Notes: generated by a model not told the origin, from the sequence alone. A DNA stretch of 64,000 nucleotides from Dyadobacter sandarakinus (GCF_016894445.1 NZ_CP056775.1:4700001-4764000); one strand, 5' to 3'. Shown: positions 16,824-25,923, numbered from the stretch's first letter. A program made the numbers and translations.

Positions 16824-17753
16824 TTATACGTTCATCAGCGACTCACGACGGCGCATTTTTCCGGCAGGTATACCGAACATCATTTTAAAGCGGCGGCAGA
16901 AATAAGCAGTATCCTTATAGCCTACGTCCGAACCGATCGCCCTGATGCTTTTCTTGGATGTACGCAGTAAATCCACTGCCTTCTCCATGCGCTGGTATTC
17001 AATATAATCCTGTGGATTGATTCCCGTCAGCATCTTAAAATACTGCCCTACATAATCCTCGGATACGTTTGCAACATTGGCCAGGACCTTATTGGAAAGA
17101 TCGCCACCCAGGTTGTCCTTGATATAGGCAAAGATATCGATGAGGCGGGGATCCTTAAAGTAAGTACTGTTTGTTACGAGTTGCTCTACAAACAGCTTGT
17201 TTTTCAGGATGTAACGAATGATCTCGATGACAACTTCCTCGGTTTTAATCTTGATAATACGGCCCTTTCCCGGTGTGTCCAGCATATCTTCCGTCAGGAT
17301 CTGGTTGATCGTGGCGGCAATCTGATCGTCTCTCTTGATCAGAAAAGGAGGTACATCCAGGGATGTGAAAAAGTTAACCGTATCAAAAACTTTGGCTTCA
17401 AAGGAAATCAGCCCAAAAGAATTAGGCAATTTTCCGATCAGCGCAGGATCATGGCCAGCCTCGATATAGTTGTCCCGATTGGTCATAAACTCCTCATTGG
17501 ACACCGTTTTGGCAGTTTGCGTGTTGCCGTAAGTTACCGTAGCATGTTTACCCCCCGGGATAAAAAGCATGTCGCCTTCCTCCACCTTCTGCGACTCGTC
17601 GGAACCAAAAGAAACCTCTCCATCATACAGGATTGTCAGTGAATTCTGTACATCGTAGAAGTTTTTAATGGTAATTGGTTGTAAAATCCGGATGTGCCGG
17701 GCTTTCACGAATTTCACTCCCAATGACTCGATTATCTTATTATAGTCTTCCAT
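16824..17753 (-). CDS. AraC family transcriptional regulator
   Basis: This is a 309-residue protein. The N-terminal ~100 residues are cupin-like (TILYDGEVSFGSDE, GDMLFIPGGKHATVTYG) and would bind an effector or mediate dimerisation. The C-terminal ~100 residues hold two helix-turn-helix units: VLANVANVSEDYVGQYFKML and KSIRAIGSDVGYKDTAYFCR, with the family signature around FGIPAGKMRR. No sugar gene cluster is adjacent, so the regulon is unknown. Its own promoter contains two TTGTACAA palindromes, which suggests autoregulation. Confidence 0.92.
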   Translation of the reverse strand: MEDYNKIIESLGVKFVKARHIRILQPITIKNFYDVQNSLTILYDGEVSFGSDESQKVEEGDMLFIPGGKHATVTYGNTQTAKTVSNEEFMTNRDNYIEAGHDPALIGKLPNSFGLISFEAKVFDTVNFFTSLDVPPFLIKRDDQIAATINQILTEDMLDTPGKGRIIKIKTEEVVIEIIRYILKNKLFVEQLVTNSTYFKDPRLIDIFAYIKDNLGGDLSNKVLANVANVSEDYVGQYFKMLTGINPQDYIEYQRMEKAVDLLRTSKKSIRAIGSDVGYKDTAYFCRRFKMMFGIPAGKMRRRESLMNV

Positions 17754-17794
17754 GCTTGGTATATTTAAGGGTCATTTGACCGATTTCTCCATTT

Positions 17795-17831
17795 TTGTAC
17801 AAATCTAATAAATTGTACAAAACTAATACAA
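17795..17831 (-). promoter_or_regulatory. AraC-gene promoter with twin TTGTACAA palindromes
   Basis: Read on the minus strand: TTG (17829-17831), 21 bases, then TAGATTTG (17800-17807), a perfect -7 element. Two 8-base palindromes TTGTACAA lie at 17795-17802 and 17813-17820, 18 bases apart, one overlapping the -7 element and one inside the spacer. That placement fits a repressor or autoregulator site. Confidence 0.55.
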
Positions 17832-18269
17832 GTCCTATTTAACAAAAAACTGGAAAATAGTGATATTTTAGTCTAATTTTAATCCAACAATCATTATAAA
17901 ATCATCACACAAGCAAATTTAGGATCTGTTTAAAAGTTCCATAATTGCTGTAAGTTTTTTGGATTTCTGAGGTACCCTTGTAATTATCGCCGATTTGGCC
18001 CGATCTGCCATCTTTGTGCTGTCAGGCAACCATCATTGAATTGAAGAATCTGTAATAGAAGAACCACTTACCCCTTAAAACCGGAAGTGAGTGACTGTGA
18101 AGCTTATCAAGTTTAACATTTGCAAAGATCGTATGCAAGCATACAGTTTGGCAACGTACCAAATCTTTGGAATTTGCTGCGCGCATCATAAAAAGTTATC
18201 TTAAGTTTGCGCCCCGGTACTTTCCGTAAATCTGCCCTGACATCAGCTACACTCTACTGAATTTAGTAA
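17832..18269. other. Intergenic region before the GT-C pair, no gene seen
   Basis: These ~440 bases separate the AraC promoter from the plus-strand membrane glycosyltransferase genes. I see no ORF, RNA gene or perfect TAnnTTTG promoter for the plus strand. The only structure noted is a short palindrome GTATGC-AA-GCATAC at 18131-18144. Confidence 0.4.
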
Positions 18270-19541
18270 ATGCCCATTATCACCGTCTTCTACATCAAGC
18301 TGCTGATCAACCTGGCATTGTCAATTGGGATCATATGGACGATCAGCAAACCCGGGCAGTTTGCAAGGTGGCAGCGTGAGAGTGACAGGCTGGTTTTTTG
18401 GGGTAGTTTCTTGATTTTCAGGATTGTCCCATGGATTGCCATTTTTCTTGTCCTGTATGAAGAGCCCCGGGGCGATATTCCTTTTTTCTTCTACAAAGCA
18501 CAGGCTGCCAAAAGCGGCGGGTTTGTGTATCGCGACTTCTGGTCCTACCATGCTCCGCTTTATGCATATATCATCAGTATCCCCGTGTGGATCTGGCACA
18601 ATGCCCGCGCCATTGTGCTCTTTATGGTGATAATGGAAACGCTCATTCTCTGGCTTACCTATCAAACCTACAAGCTCAGATCAGACCGGGCATTGCAGCT
18701 GGCTACCGTCTACTACATGCTTCCGGCTGCATTTATGTACATCCTGGTGGATGGACAGGAGGAAGTCTGGTTTTGGGGAGCTGCGCTGCTGATGTGGCGT
18801 TTTACACTTCGTAAAACCACCGGCTACGAGGTAGGGTTGGGGCTGATCTACGCCGCTACCTTGCTGACGATTAAAGTAACCTTTATATTTCTGCTACCTG
18901 CATTGCTGGTGGTGGTTCGCAAGCCTGTGAAGATGTTGCTGGTTATGGCTGCAATCGGTTTGCCTGCGGTAGCCTTTCTGTACTGGCAGATCGGCGATCT
19001 TTTTCTGATGCCTATCCGGCATACCGAGCAGCTTATGACACCCAATCTGTTTTCGGTAACACGACCTCTGATAGAGTCTTTTTTTACCATTGATGAAAAA
19101 AAATCAACACTCATCAACTGGGTGGGCCTGCTTTTTACGGTGTTTGTTCCTGTCTATATTGCATGGAAGGCACGTCACCGGCATGTGAATGAAGTACTGC
19201 CCGGACTGTTTATCGCGTGTTTTGTGTGTATGATGATTTTTCAGGCAAGTGCCATGGGTGCCTACGTGATTGCTTACCTCATGGCCGTGCTTTTTGAAAT
19301 TATTGATATCCGGAAGACCATTCATATCGCTGTTCTGCTTGCATTGAACTGGCTTACAGTAGTGCAGCCGTTTGTATGGGTGTACATTGGCCAGCCGGCT
19401 TATACTTCATTCGGCAAGCTGGGCAATCCGTCTTTTTTGCTGGAATATATTCTTCAAATCCTCAACGTACTTTGCTTCCTGTGGATCCTGCGTGAAACAT
19501 ACAGGAAGGTTGTAATCGTAACAAACCCCGAAGCAGCATGA
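18270..19541 (+). CDS. Polytopic membrane protein, GT-C glycosyltransferase-like
   Basis: This is a 423-residue protein with roughly ten hydrophobic segments. After the second segment there is a loop with DIPFFFYKAQAAKSGGFVYR followed by DFWSYHAPLYAYI. The acidic residue just after a helix and the YxDFWSxxxPLY motif resemble polyprenol-phosphate-dependent GT-C enzymes (GT39/GT87 type) of the periplasmic face. Clear family assignment is not possible by eye. It overlaps the next gene by four bases (ATGA), and that gene is its paralog. A polyprenyl-phosphate sugar donor could come from the Dpm1-like enzyme at 21840. Confidence 0.68.
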   Translation: MPIITVFYIKLLINLALSIGIIWTISKPGQFARWQRESDRLVFWGSFLIFRIVPWIAIFLVLYEEPRGDIPFFFYKAQAAKSGGFVYRDFWSYHAPLYAYIISIPVWIWHNARAIVLFMVIMETLILWLTYQTYKLRSDRALQLATVYYMLPAAFMYILVDGQEEVWFWGAALLMWRFTLRKTTGYEVGLGLIYAATLLTIKVTFIFLLPALLVVVRKPVKMLLVMAAIGLPAVAFLYWQIGDLFLMPIRHTEQLMTPNLFSVTRPLIESFFTIDEKKSTLINWVGLLFTVFVPVYIAWKARHRHVNEVLPGLFIACFVCMMIFQASAMGAYVIAYLMAVLFEIIDIRKTIHIAVLLALNWLTVVQPFVWVYIGQPAYTSFGKLGNPSFLLEYILQILNVLCFLWILRETYRKVVIVTNPEAA

Positions 19542-20800
19542 GCATTGTCGTCGCCAAAACCGCGATCAGCCTGCTTTCTGTGCTGCTGGTTATCATTTTT
19601 CTTGCCAGACAAAATGCCATAGTCCACTACCTGGACAATAAGCCGCCCGGCCGGGTACTCTTTACAGGCTGGCTGCTTTTGAGGCTGGTGCCATTTCTGT
19701 TCATTTATATCGCAGCCGGCATTGAACCCACTTCCGATGTAAACGGCTTTTGGGATGAAGCCAGCAAAGCTTCACAGGGGATGGTAGTTTACCGTGATTT
19801 CTGGTCGCCGTATTCGCCTTTGTATCCTTACCTGCTGGCAATTGGCGTCAAATTCTGGTATAGTCCGAAAATGGTCGTACTGGTCATGGTCATCATGGAC
19901 GGTATTGCATTATTCCTGTCAAGTCGCTTCTTCCGTCCGTTTCAGCCAAAGGGTGAGGTTTTGTTCAAATCATTGCTTTACCTGCTGCTTCCGGGCTCCC
20001 TGGTACTCTGTGTTGTTGCAGCACAGGAAGATGTCTGGATGTGGCTGTTTGTTATCCTGCCTTACCTCGTCAGGGAGCGCACGCTGCGGGTAGCGTGGTA
20101 TGCGGTGCTGCTTGCATTAGGGTTGCTGATTACCAAGGCAATTTTCGTGCTGATACTCGTGCCGCTTTTTTTGGTAGAAAAACAAAAGCTCAGGATGATC
20201 ATACCCATGGCGCTGGTCGGGATTATTGCTCTCGCCATTCTTTTTCTATTGGTAGGATGGGAGTTTACCCAGCCGCTGGGTGAGGCTCAAACGCTCCGGG
20301 CACCCAACATCCCGTCCGTTATCAATCCCTGGTTTTTTAATGCGATCGGTGTGGGCGAAAAGTTCTGGAACTGGGTAGGCCTGCTGATATCCGTTGGGAT
20401 GGCGTGTGTGGCAGCATGGCGCCTTCGTCATGCCGATTTCCGTATTATGCTTTCGCGCGTATGGGTGATATTGTATGCAACCATGATGATCGTGCAGCAA
20501 AGTGCTTACAGCAACTACATCTTTATATTCCTGATACCGCTGGTACTGCATATTATTAACTGGAAAAACAGGACTGAAGTAGGGCTGCTGCTTATTTACA
20601 ATGTGCTGTGTGTGGTACAGCCTTCATTCTGGTGGCGGCTGGGTATGCCCTGTTATCTCGCTCCGGCCGACCTGTTTTCATCCTGGCAGCTGGCGGTCGA
20701 CTACGCTATGCAGATATTGATTGTGCTGCTCACGATCTACTTCATCTGGCTTGCATTTCCAACCCAAAAAACTTTAAAGCGTATAACCGTACGCGCTTAG
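19538..20800 (+). CDS. Polytopic membrane protein, GT-C-like, paralog of the preceding gene
   Basis: This 420-residue protein has the same topology and shares the diagnostic segments with its upstream neighbour: a DVNGFWDEASKASQGMVVYR loop, DFWSPYSPLYPYLLAIG, an AQEDVWMW segment (GQEEVWFW upstream), and a WNWVGLL segment before the last helices. A tandem gene duplication is therefore evident. Probable role: transfer of a lipid-linked sugar in the periplasm, acceptor unknown. Its 3' end overlaps the convergent ABC ATPase gene by 27 bases. Confidence 0.68.
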   Translation: MSIVVAKTAISLLSVLLVIIFLARQNAIVHYLDNKPPGRVLFTGWLLLRLVPFLFIYIAAGIEPTSDVNGFWDEASKASQGMVVYRDFWSPYSPLYPYLLAIGVKFWYSPKMVVLVMVIMDGIALFLSSRFFRPFQPKGEVLFKSLLYLLLPGSLVLCVVAAQEDVWMWLFVILPYLVRERTLRVAWYAVLLALGLLITKAIFVLILVPLFLVEKQKLRMIIPMALVGIIALAILFLLVGWEFTQPLGEAQTLRAPNIPSVINPWFFNAIGVGEKFWNWVGLLISVGMACVAAWRLRHADFRIMLSRVWVILYATMMIVQQSAYSNYIFIFLIPLVLHIINWKNRTEVGLLLIYNVLCVVQPSFWWRLGMPCYLAPADLFSSWQLAVDYAMQILIVLLTIYFIWLAFPTQKTLKRITVRA

Positions 20801-21442
20801 CTCCGTGAGCGGGTCCGTCAGCAGGATAGTCCTGCCTACCGGTACCATCAGGTACGCTGCATCGGAAATAGCCAGTACCTGGTGGTACAAATGATCGCAA
20901 ACCAGGATACCTTTATGCGCTTTCTGGTCTGTAATAACCTGCATCAGCGTCTCCGTCACGACCGGTGATAAATGCGTAAAAGGCTCATCCAGAATAACAA
21001 AGGATACCGGCGAAAGCAATACCAGCATGGTCTCAATCAATCTGACCTTTCCGCCTGAGAGGCTGTTGATCTTTTCCCGGGTATGCTCTCCCAGCTCCGG
21101 GAAGTAGGCTACCATCTGCTCCAATAAGACATCATAGCAGGAGCAAAGTGTTTTGAGGGAAAGATTGGGAGCAAACCTGTGCTGCGGCAGATAGCGGAGC
21201 AAGCCATGTTGCTTGTAGGGTTCTGCTACGTAAGCTCCATTGATACGCACAGACTGGCTTTGTGCCGGTAAGGTGCCAAAGATGATCCTGAGCAAGCTCG
21301 ATTTTCCGACTCCGTTACGTCCCAGCAAGCCTGTAACTTTTCCGGTTTCTGCTTTCAGGTAGATGTTTTGCAGGATTTTACGCCCGTCATATTCCAGCCA
21401 GATACTGTCAGCTTCCAGCACTTTTTGATTTTTGTCCATCAA
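20774..21442 (-). CDS. ABC transporter ATP-binding protein
   Basis: This is a 222-residue nucleotide-binding subunit. Walker A is GLLGRNGVGKSSLL, the Q-loop region is around LRYLPQHRFAPN, the signature is LSGGKVRL (degenerate at the last positions from LSGGQ), Walker B is FVILDEPFTHLSP and the switch His is in LVCDHLYHQV. Its start overlaps the stop of the 104-residue membrane protein gene by four bases, so the two probably form a transporter. The substrate is unknown. Confidence 0.9.
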   Translation of the reverse strand: MMDKNQKVLEADSIWLEYDGRKILQNIYLKAETGKVTGLLGRNGVGKSSLLRIIFGTLPAQSQSVRINGAYVAEPYKQHGLLRYLPQHRFAPNLSLKTLCSCYDVLLEQMVAYFPELGEHTREKINSLSGGKVRLIETMLVLLSPVSFVILDEPFTHLSPVVTETLMQVITDQKAHKGILVCDHLYHQVLAISDAAYLMVPVGRTILLTDPLTELSAYGYTL

Positions 21443-21753
21443 AAAAAGAGACTGGCTGTGATCACAAATATTCCGAAAATCAGCACGTCGGTTGCAAATG
21501 CAGCTGTAAAAAGCCTTCGCTGCGACAAGCCCATGTTATAGTAAAAGTACAGTTGCCCGGCTTCGAAGGTGGTAATGTAATACCAGATGAGCCCGCCCGA
21601 AAAAGCTTTGAAGAATATAAATAATGGTAAAAACCGGAGCAGGTCAATACCAAGCGGCATCTCAGCGACAAGCCAGAAAAGAAAGGACAGACCTATGGAA
21701 AAAGGTGCAAAGGAGCTGTAAAATAACCTGATGCCCTGATAAAAAGCCTTCAT
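21439..21753 (-). CDS. Small membrane protein, putative ABC permease partner
   Basis: This is a 104-residue protein with about three membrane helices (residues ~14-30, 38-60, 82-104). Between helices 2 and 3 is the segment YYNMGLSQRRLFTAAF, which resembles the coupling-helix stretch of ABC-2 permeases (NLGLSRRRLF type). It is far shorter than a normal permease. The ATGA overlap with the ATPase gene argues for a two-gene transporter working as an oligomer, or a remnant of a larger permease. Confidence 0.62.
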   Translation of the reverse strand: MKAFYQGIRLFYSSFAPFSIGLSFLFWLVAEMPLGIDLLRFLPLFIFFKAFSGGLIWYYITTFEAGQLYFYYNMGLSQRRLFTAAFATDVLIFGIFVITASLFF

Positions 21754-21839
21754 CGTGTTTTTACATGAAGGTATTACTTAAATGCAGCAGGCAAATTGGC
21801 GTTAAGTTTTTTTAACTAAATCAGAAAAAAACTCCTGGC

Positions 21840-22586
21840 TTACTTTTCCGAATGTGATGGAATGTAACGTTTGAAGTAACTGTTGATTTTCATGCTGATC
21901 ACACCGAAAACAGCCTCCTTGAATATTCCCCGTGACATTTTGGAAGCACCTTTGGTACGATCGGTAAAGATGATTGGCACCTCCACGATATCAAATCCGT
22001 ACTTCCAGGAATTAAACTTCATCTCGATCTGGAATGCATACCCGATAAAGCGGATGCTGTTCAGGTTGATTGTCCGGAGCACACGAGCGGTGTAGCAAAT
22101 AAATCCTGCTGTCGGGTCCATGATGCTCATTCCTGTAATCATCCTCACGTAAGTTCCTGCAAAGTAGGACATCAGCACGCGGTTGATAGGCCAGTTTACC
22201 ACATTGACACCCGTAATGTACCGTGACCCGATCGCCACGTCCTTACCCTGCACGGCACAGGCATGATGCAAGCGTACAAGATCTTCCGGAGGGTGTGAAA
22301 AGTCGGCATCCATTTCAAAAATATACTCGTATCCACGTTCCAGCGCCCATTTGAATCCGTGAATGTAAGCCGTACCCAATCCCAGCTTACCTTTTCTTTC
22401 TACCAGGTGCAGCAAAGCAGGAAATTCTCCCATCAGGCGTTTGACCACCGCAGCGGTACCGTCGGGTGAGCCGTCGTCGATAATCAACAGGTCAAATGGC
22501 TGGCTCAGCGTAAGAACCTTCCGGATAATCGCCTCAATGTTTTCGATTTCGTTGTAGGTTGGAATAACTACAATGCTGTTGTTCAC
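21840..22586 (-). CDS. Polyprenol monophosphomannose synthase-like GT2
   Basis: This is a 248-residue Dpm1-type enzyme that transfers a hexose from a nucleotide sugar to polyprenyl phosphate at the cytoplasmic membrane face. Motifs: IVVIPTYNEIENIEAII, LIIDDGSPDGTAAVV, the metal site FEMDADFSHPPEDL, and the conserved GSRYITGVNVVNWP and FIGYAFQIEMKF stretches. There are no C-terminal helices. The GT-C-like genes at 18270-20800 could use its product. Confidence 0.92.
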   Translation of the reverse strand: MNNSIVVIPTYNEIENIEAIIRKVLTLSQPFDLLIIDDGSPDGTAAVVKRLMGEFPALLHLVERKGKLGLGTAYIHGFKWALERGYEYIFEMDADFSHPPEDLVRLHHACAVQGKDVAIGSRYITGVNVVNWPINRVLMSYFAGTYVRMITGMSIMDPTAGFICYTARVLRTINLNSIRFIGYAFQIEMKFNSWKYGFDIVEVPIIFTDRTKGASKMSRGIFKEAVFGVISMKINSYFKRYIPSHSEK

Positions 22587-22625
22587 TTGCTGTATTTTAT
22601 AGGTTTACGACCAATGTGTGTAGTG

Positions 22626-23000
22626 TCAGAGCTTAATATTGCTGCTTTTCTCCCTCTGCTCAATCTTCTTCCCTACTTTTTCATAAATACGCGTCATGAC
22701 CTCCGGGTGTGTCATGTAGTAATTATAGCTCTCGCGGTAAGCCAGGGTATCTACCTTATATTTTTTCCAGATGTCGCTTTTCAGCCTGTTGAAGAGCATC
22801 AGGGACGAGTCCAGCGAGCGTAGCTGCAGGCGGTTCACTCGCGATTCGGCCAGGTGAATGTCTGCCAGGATGTTCGACATCTGTTCCTCAGACAGCGTGT
22901 TGGCAGGGAGTGTATTGTCACCGCCGCAGCCTGCAAGGAGCAAAGCAGGTAGCGCATACAATGCCGCCAGGCCTCGTAAATGGGAGAGCAGCCGCTTCAT
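22626..23000 (-). CDS. DUF4296 domain lipoprotein
   Basis: From the ATG at 23000 the protein has ~124 residues: signal peptide MKRLLSHLRGLAALYALPAL, lipobox LLAGC, then the DUF4296 pattern LSEEQMSNILADIHLAESRV and YNYYMTHPEVMTRIYEKV. DUF4296 lipoproteins are common and uncharacterised in Bacteroidota. A longer reading from 23063 adds non-signal residues and would run close to the divergent gene, so it is rejected. Confidence 0.82.
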   Translation of the reverse strand: MKRLLSHLRGLAALYALPALLLAGCGGDNTLPANTLSEEQMSNILADIHLAESRVNRLQLRSLDSSLMLFNRLKSDIWKKYKVDTLAYRESYNYYMTHPEVMTRIYEKVGKKIEQREKSSNIKL

Positions 23001-23068
23001 AACACGCAAATGCCTATCTTTGTTTGGTTTCACAGGACGACAAAGTTGGTGATTTTTTCGCAAAACTT

Positions 23069-23956
23069 ATGTTTCAGCAGTTTTTGGGAAAGTTGAGGAA
23101 ATACGAGATACGGATGCGAAAAGCCGTTACCAGTGAACGGTATGGGAACTTTCACTCCGTATTTAAGGGCTCGGGACTGGAATTCGATGACCTTCGTCTT
23201 TACCAGTACGGCGATGATGTGCGGGCGATTGACTGGAATACCTCTGCCAAAGGGCATGGTACCTTTTTGAAAATCTTTAAGGAGGAAAAGGAGCAGACGG
23301 CATTCTTTATGCTCGATGTAAGTGCTTCGCAGCAAGTGGGTGAATTACGGCGGCTTAAAATTGATATCGGTAAGGAAGTATGCGGCGTGCTCGCATTGTC
23401 GGCCATCCAGGAGGCTTCACGGGTCGGTTTGCTTTGTTTTTCTGATAAAACAGAACGTTACATCCGCCCGTCGGATGGGATGAAGCACGGGTACAGTGTT
23501 ATTTCCGAACTCTACAAGCTGATCCCTGAGTCGCCCCGCACCAATATTGCCGACGCTATACTGGTGGCGCTGAATGTACTGAGACGCCGCAGCCTTGTTT
23601 TCCTGATCTCAGACTTTATCGACCTTAATTACCAGCATAACTTAAAAGCACTGGCACGCAAGCACGACCTGGTGGTGATTCATTTGTATGATACCCGGGA
23701 AGTCAGTTTGCCCGGACTGGGCATTATCCCGCTGTATGATGCCGAAAAGCAAAGTACCGTATGGATCAATACATCCTCCAAGCAGTACCGTGAGCAAATG
23801 GCCAGCCGTTTTGAAAAACGCAGTGAGGAGCTGAAAAGATTATGTCACCAGAACCGGGCAGACTACCTGATCGTAAATACCCAGGAGGATTACATCCCTG
23901 CGTTGATCCATTTGTTTAAAGTAAGGCGTTATACCAGAAGCACTACTTCGTCCTGA
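23069..23956 (+). CDS. DUF58 domain protein (Bat/MoxR-associated)
   Basis: From the ATG at 23069 (MFQQFLGKLRKYEI) the protein has ~295 residues. It carries the DUF58 signature RYGNFHSVFKGSGLEFDDLR and YGDDVRAIDWNTSAKGHGTF, and a VWA-like core with FMLDVSASQQ. DUF58 proteins accompany MoxR AAA+ ATPases and Bat proteins, thought to act in assembly or stress tolerance of envelope proteins. No MoxR gene is next to it here. A one-base overlap (TGATG) couples it to the next gene. Confidence 0.9.
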   Translation: MFQQFLGKLRKYEIRMRKAVTSERYGNFHSVFKGSGLEFDDLRLYQYGDDVRAIDWNTSAKGHGTFLKIFKEEKEQTAFFMLDVSASQQVGELRRLKIDIGKEVCGVLALSAIQEASRVGLLCFSDKTERYIRPSDGMKHGYSVISELYKLIPESPRTNIADAILVALNVLRRRSLVFLISDFIDLNYQHNLKALARKHDLVVIHLYDTREVSLPGLGIIPLYDAEKQSTVWINTSSKQYREQMASRFEKRSEELKRLCHQNRADYLIVNTQEDYIPALIHLFKVRRYTRSTTSS

Positions 23957-24900
23957 TGTCTGCATTGGTATTCAAACGCTTACTTGCAAACAGCAGATCG
24001 CTCAGGGCCGGGGCATTGCTGATCCTATGCTGCTTTTTCCATTCTGGTGCATGGGCGCAGAAGAATCTTCCACAGGGCGTTTTCCTGACGGATAGTATTG
24101 AAGTGGGTAAGCCTGTATATTTTTCACTTAGCTTCCGGCACAAGTCTGCCACGGAAGTCTTCTTTCCTGACTCGGCTTACAACTTCGGGCCGTTTGAACT
24201 GATCTCGAAAAAAAGTTTTGTGTCCAGCACGGATGATCGTGGTACGCTGGACAGTGCGGTGTATCACCTGGTTTCCTTCGATGTAGCCCCTGTGCAGCGG
24301 CTGCGTCTGCCGGTCTATGTTTTTCGTCAGAAAGACTGTACAGCTGTTTTCACCCGGCCGGATTCCGTTTTTTTGTTAAAAAGCAATATTGCTGCTCTAA
24401 GGAAAAAACCCCGGCTTGTTCCTGAAACCCACCTGCTCCGGCTGGGACGGCAGTTTAACTTCTCCATACTTATTGGTAGCCTGGCGCTGATCATCGGTAC
24501 GATCGGCAGTATCTACTGGGTTTTCGGGCAGGACATTTACAAGCAGTGGCAGCTGCTGAAATTGCAGCGCAGGCACCTCGAATACCTTCGCATATTTAAC
24601 CGGCTTATGCGGAATGCGAGGGAAAAGAATAACATCAAGGATGCCGAAAAGGCGATCATCGTCTGGAAAAATTATCTGGAAAGATTGGAGAAAAAACCCT
24701 TTGCTACCTACACAACCCGGGAGATCGTAGATAATATGCCTGATGAAGAGCTTGCAGAGGCATTAAAGAATATGGACAGTATCATTTACGGACAGGGTAA
24801 GTCCCGCAATATGGACGCATCGCTTGAAGTACTGAAAGCCGGGGCAACACGCATTTACAGAAGTAAAAGAAAGTTTATTTTAAACAGTCCGGTTGCCTGA
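23956..24900 (+). CDS. Secreted/membrane protein of a Bat-type operon (BatD/DUF4381-like)
   Basis: This is a 314-residue protein with a signal sequence (SLRAGALLILCCFFHSGAWA, about 15-34), a ~135-residue beta-rich extracytoplasmic domain, one membrane helix at ~175-195 (FSILIGSLALIIGTIGSIYW) and a ~120-residue cytoplasmic helical tail. The layout is like the BatD-type or DUF4381 proteins between DUF58 and VWA genes in aerotolerance operons; the family assignment is by position and topology. The VWA gene follows after 3 bases. Confidence 0.7.
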   Translation: MSALVFKRLLANSRSLRAGALLILCCFFHSGAWAQKNLPQGVFLTDSIEVGKPVYFSLSFRHKSATEVFFPDSAYNFGPFELISKKSFVSSTDDRGTLDSAVYHLVSFDVAPVQRLRLPVYVFRQKDCTAVFTRPDSVFLLKSNIAALRKKPRLVPETHLLRLGRQFNFSILIGSLALIIGTIGSIYWVFGQDIYKQWQLLKLQRRHLEYLRIFNRLMRNAREKNNIKDAEKAIIVWKNYLERLEKKPFATYTTREIVDNMPDEELAEALKNMDSIIYGQGKSRNMDASLEVLKAGATRIYRSKRKFILNSPVA

Positions 24901-24903
24901 TTC

Positions 24904-25923
24904 ATGGGAGAATGGTTTTCATTAAAATGGTTCGGAATCAATGCCTGGCAGTCGTATGAGTGGGTATATCCCTATTTTTTGTACCTGATACCCTTTGTTC
25001 CCATACTTTTCTGGCTCCGGGATGCATTGTACCGAAAGCATAAGCAACGGCTGACCACTACATTCAGCCGAGTAAAAAGTGCCTGGAACTGGCTGGTATT
25101 ACTGCGGTTTATCCAACCTGTCAGTGTGGGCCTGGGTATTGCATTGATCCTTGTGGCGCTGGCCAGGCCGCAGGTGGTTTCCGAGCGTACAGACAGGTAC
25201 TCCGAAGGTATCGACATTATGCTGCTGCTGGACATCTCTGATTCCATGTTGGAAAAAGACCTGAACCCAAACAGGCTTGCCGCAGCTAAAACAGTGGCGA
25301 GAAAGTTTATACAGGGGCGACTTCACGATCGTATCGGCATTGTGATTTTTGCGGGAGAAGCAGTATCGCTCTGTCCGCTTACCACCGACTATGAGCTGCT
25401 GTATGGTTTTCTGAACCAGATCAATCCCAATATGATCCCGATTGCGGGTACAGCCATCGGATCGGCACTGGCGGTGTCTGTAAACCGCATGCGCGAAATG
25501 CCGGGTGACAGCAAGGTGGTAATCCTGATCAGTGACGGGGATAATACATCGGGTAACCTGGGACCTGCTACTTCGGCCCAGTTGGCACATGCATTCGGAA
25601 TCAAGATTTACACCATATCAGTCGGGAAACCACGGACAGTTACCCGGCGCGATACCACCGCAGCAGCAGCGGCAATGGTGGATGAGGGCGAGCTCAAAAA
25701 CATTGCGGATATCGGTAATGGTAAATATTTCCGTGCTTCCGATAATATCGGTCTGGAAACAGTGTTTAAACAAATAGACCAGCTTGAAAAAGTAAAATCG
25801 CGGGATGTAGTATCGCGGGACGTCAGCGATTTTTACAGGGTTTATTTATATTGGGCTGTATTGTTCCTCCTTATTGCGATGGGTACCAAAAGTACCTTTA
25901 TGGCTAACATTCTTGAAGATTAA
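24904..25923 (+). CDS. VWA domain membrane protein, BatA-like
   Basis: This is a 339-residue protein with N-terminal helices (~20-38 and ~70-90), a von Willebrand A domain with the MIDAS motif LLLDISDSMLEKDL and the second metal loop ISDGDNTSGN, and a C-terminal helix (VYLYWAVLFLLIAMG). This is the BatA/BatB architecture with the domain facing the periplasm. It probably works with the DUF58 and BatD-like proteins upstream. Its stop shares one base with the rnhB start (TAATG). Confidence 0.88.
   Translation: MGEWFSLKWFGINAWQSYEWVYPYFLYLIPFVPILFWLRDALYRKHKQRLTTTFSRVKSAWNWLVLLRFIQPVSVGLGIALILVALARPQVVSERTDRYSEGIDIMLLLDISDSMLEKDLNPNRLAAAKTVARKFIQGRLHDRIGIVIFAGEAVSLCPLTTDYELLYGFLNQINPNMIPIAGTAIGSALAVSVNRMREMPGDSKVVILISDGDNTSGNLGPATSAQLAHAFGIKIYTISVGKPRTVTRRDTTAAAAAMVDEGELKNIADIGNGKYFRASDNIGLETVFKQIDQLEKVKSRDVVSRDVSDFYRVYLYWAVLFLLIAMGTKSTFMANILED

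Noticed and set aside
18131..18144. GTATGC-AA-GCATAC palindrome as an operator
   Set aside because: It is a single short copy with no promoter element nearby. It is noted only as part of the gap description.
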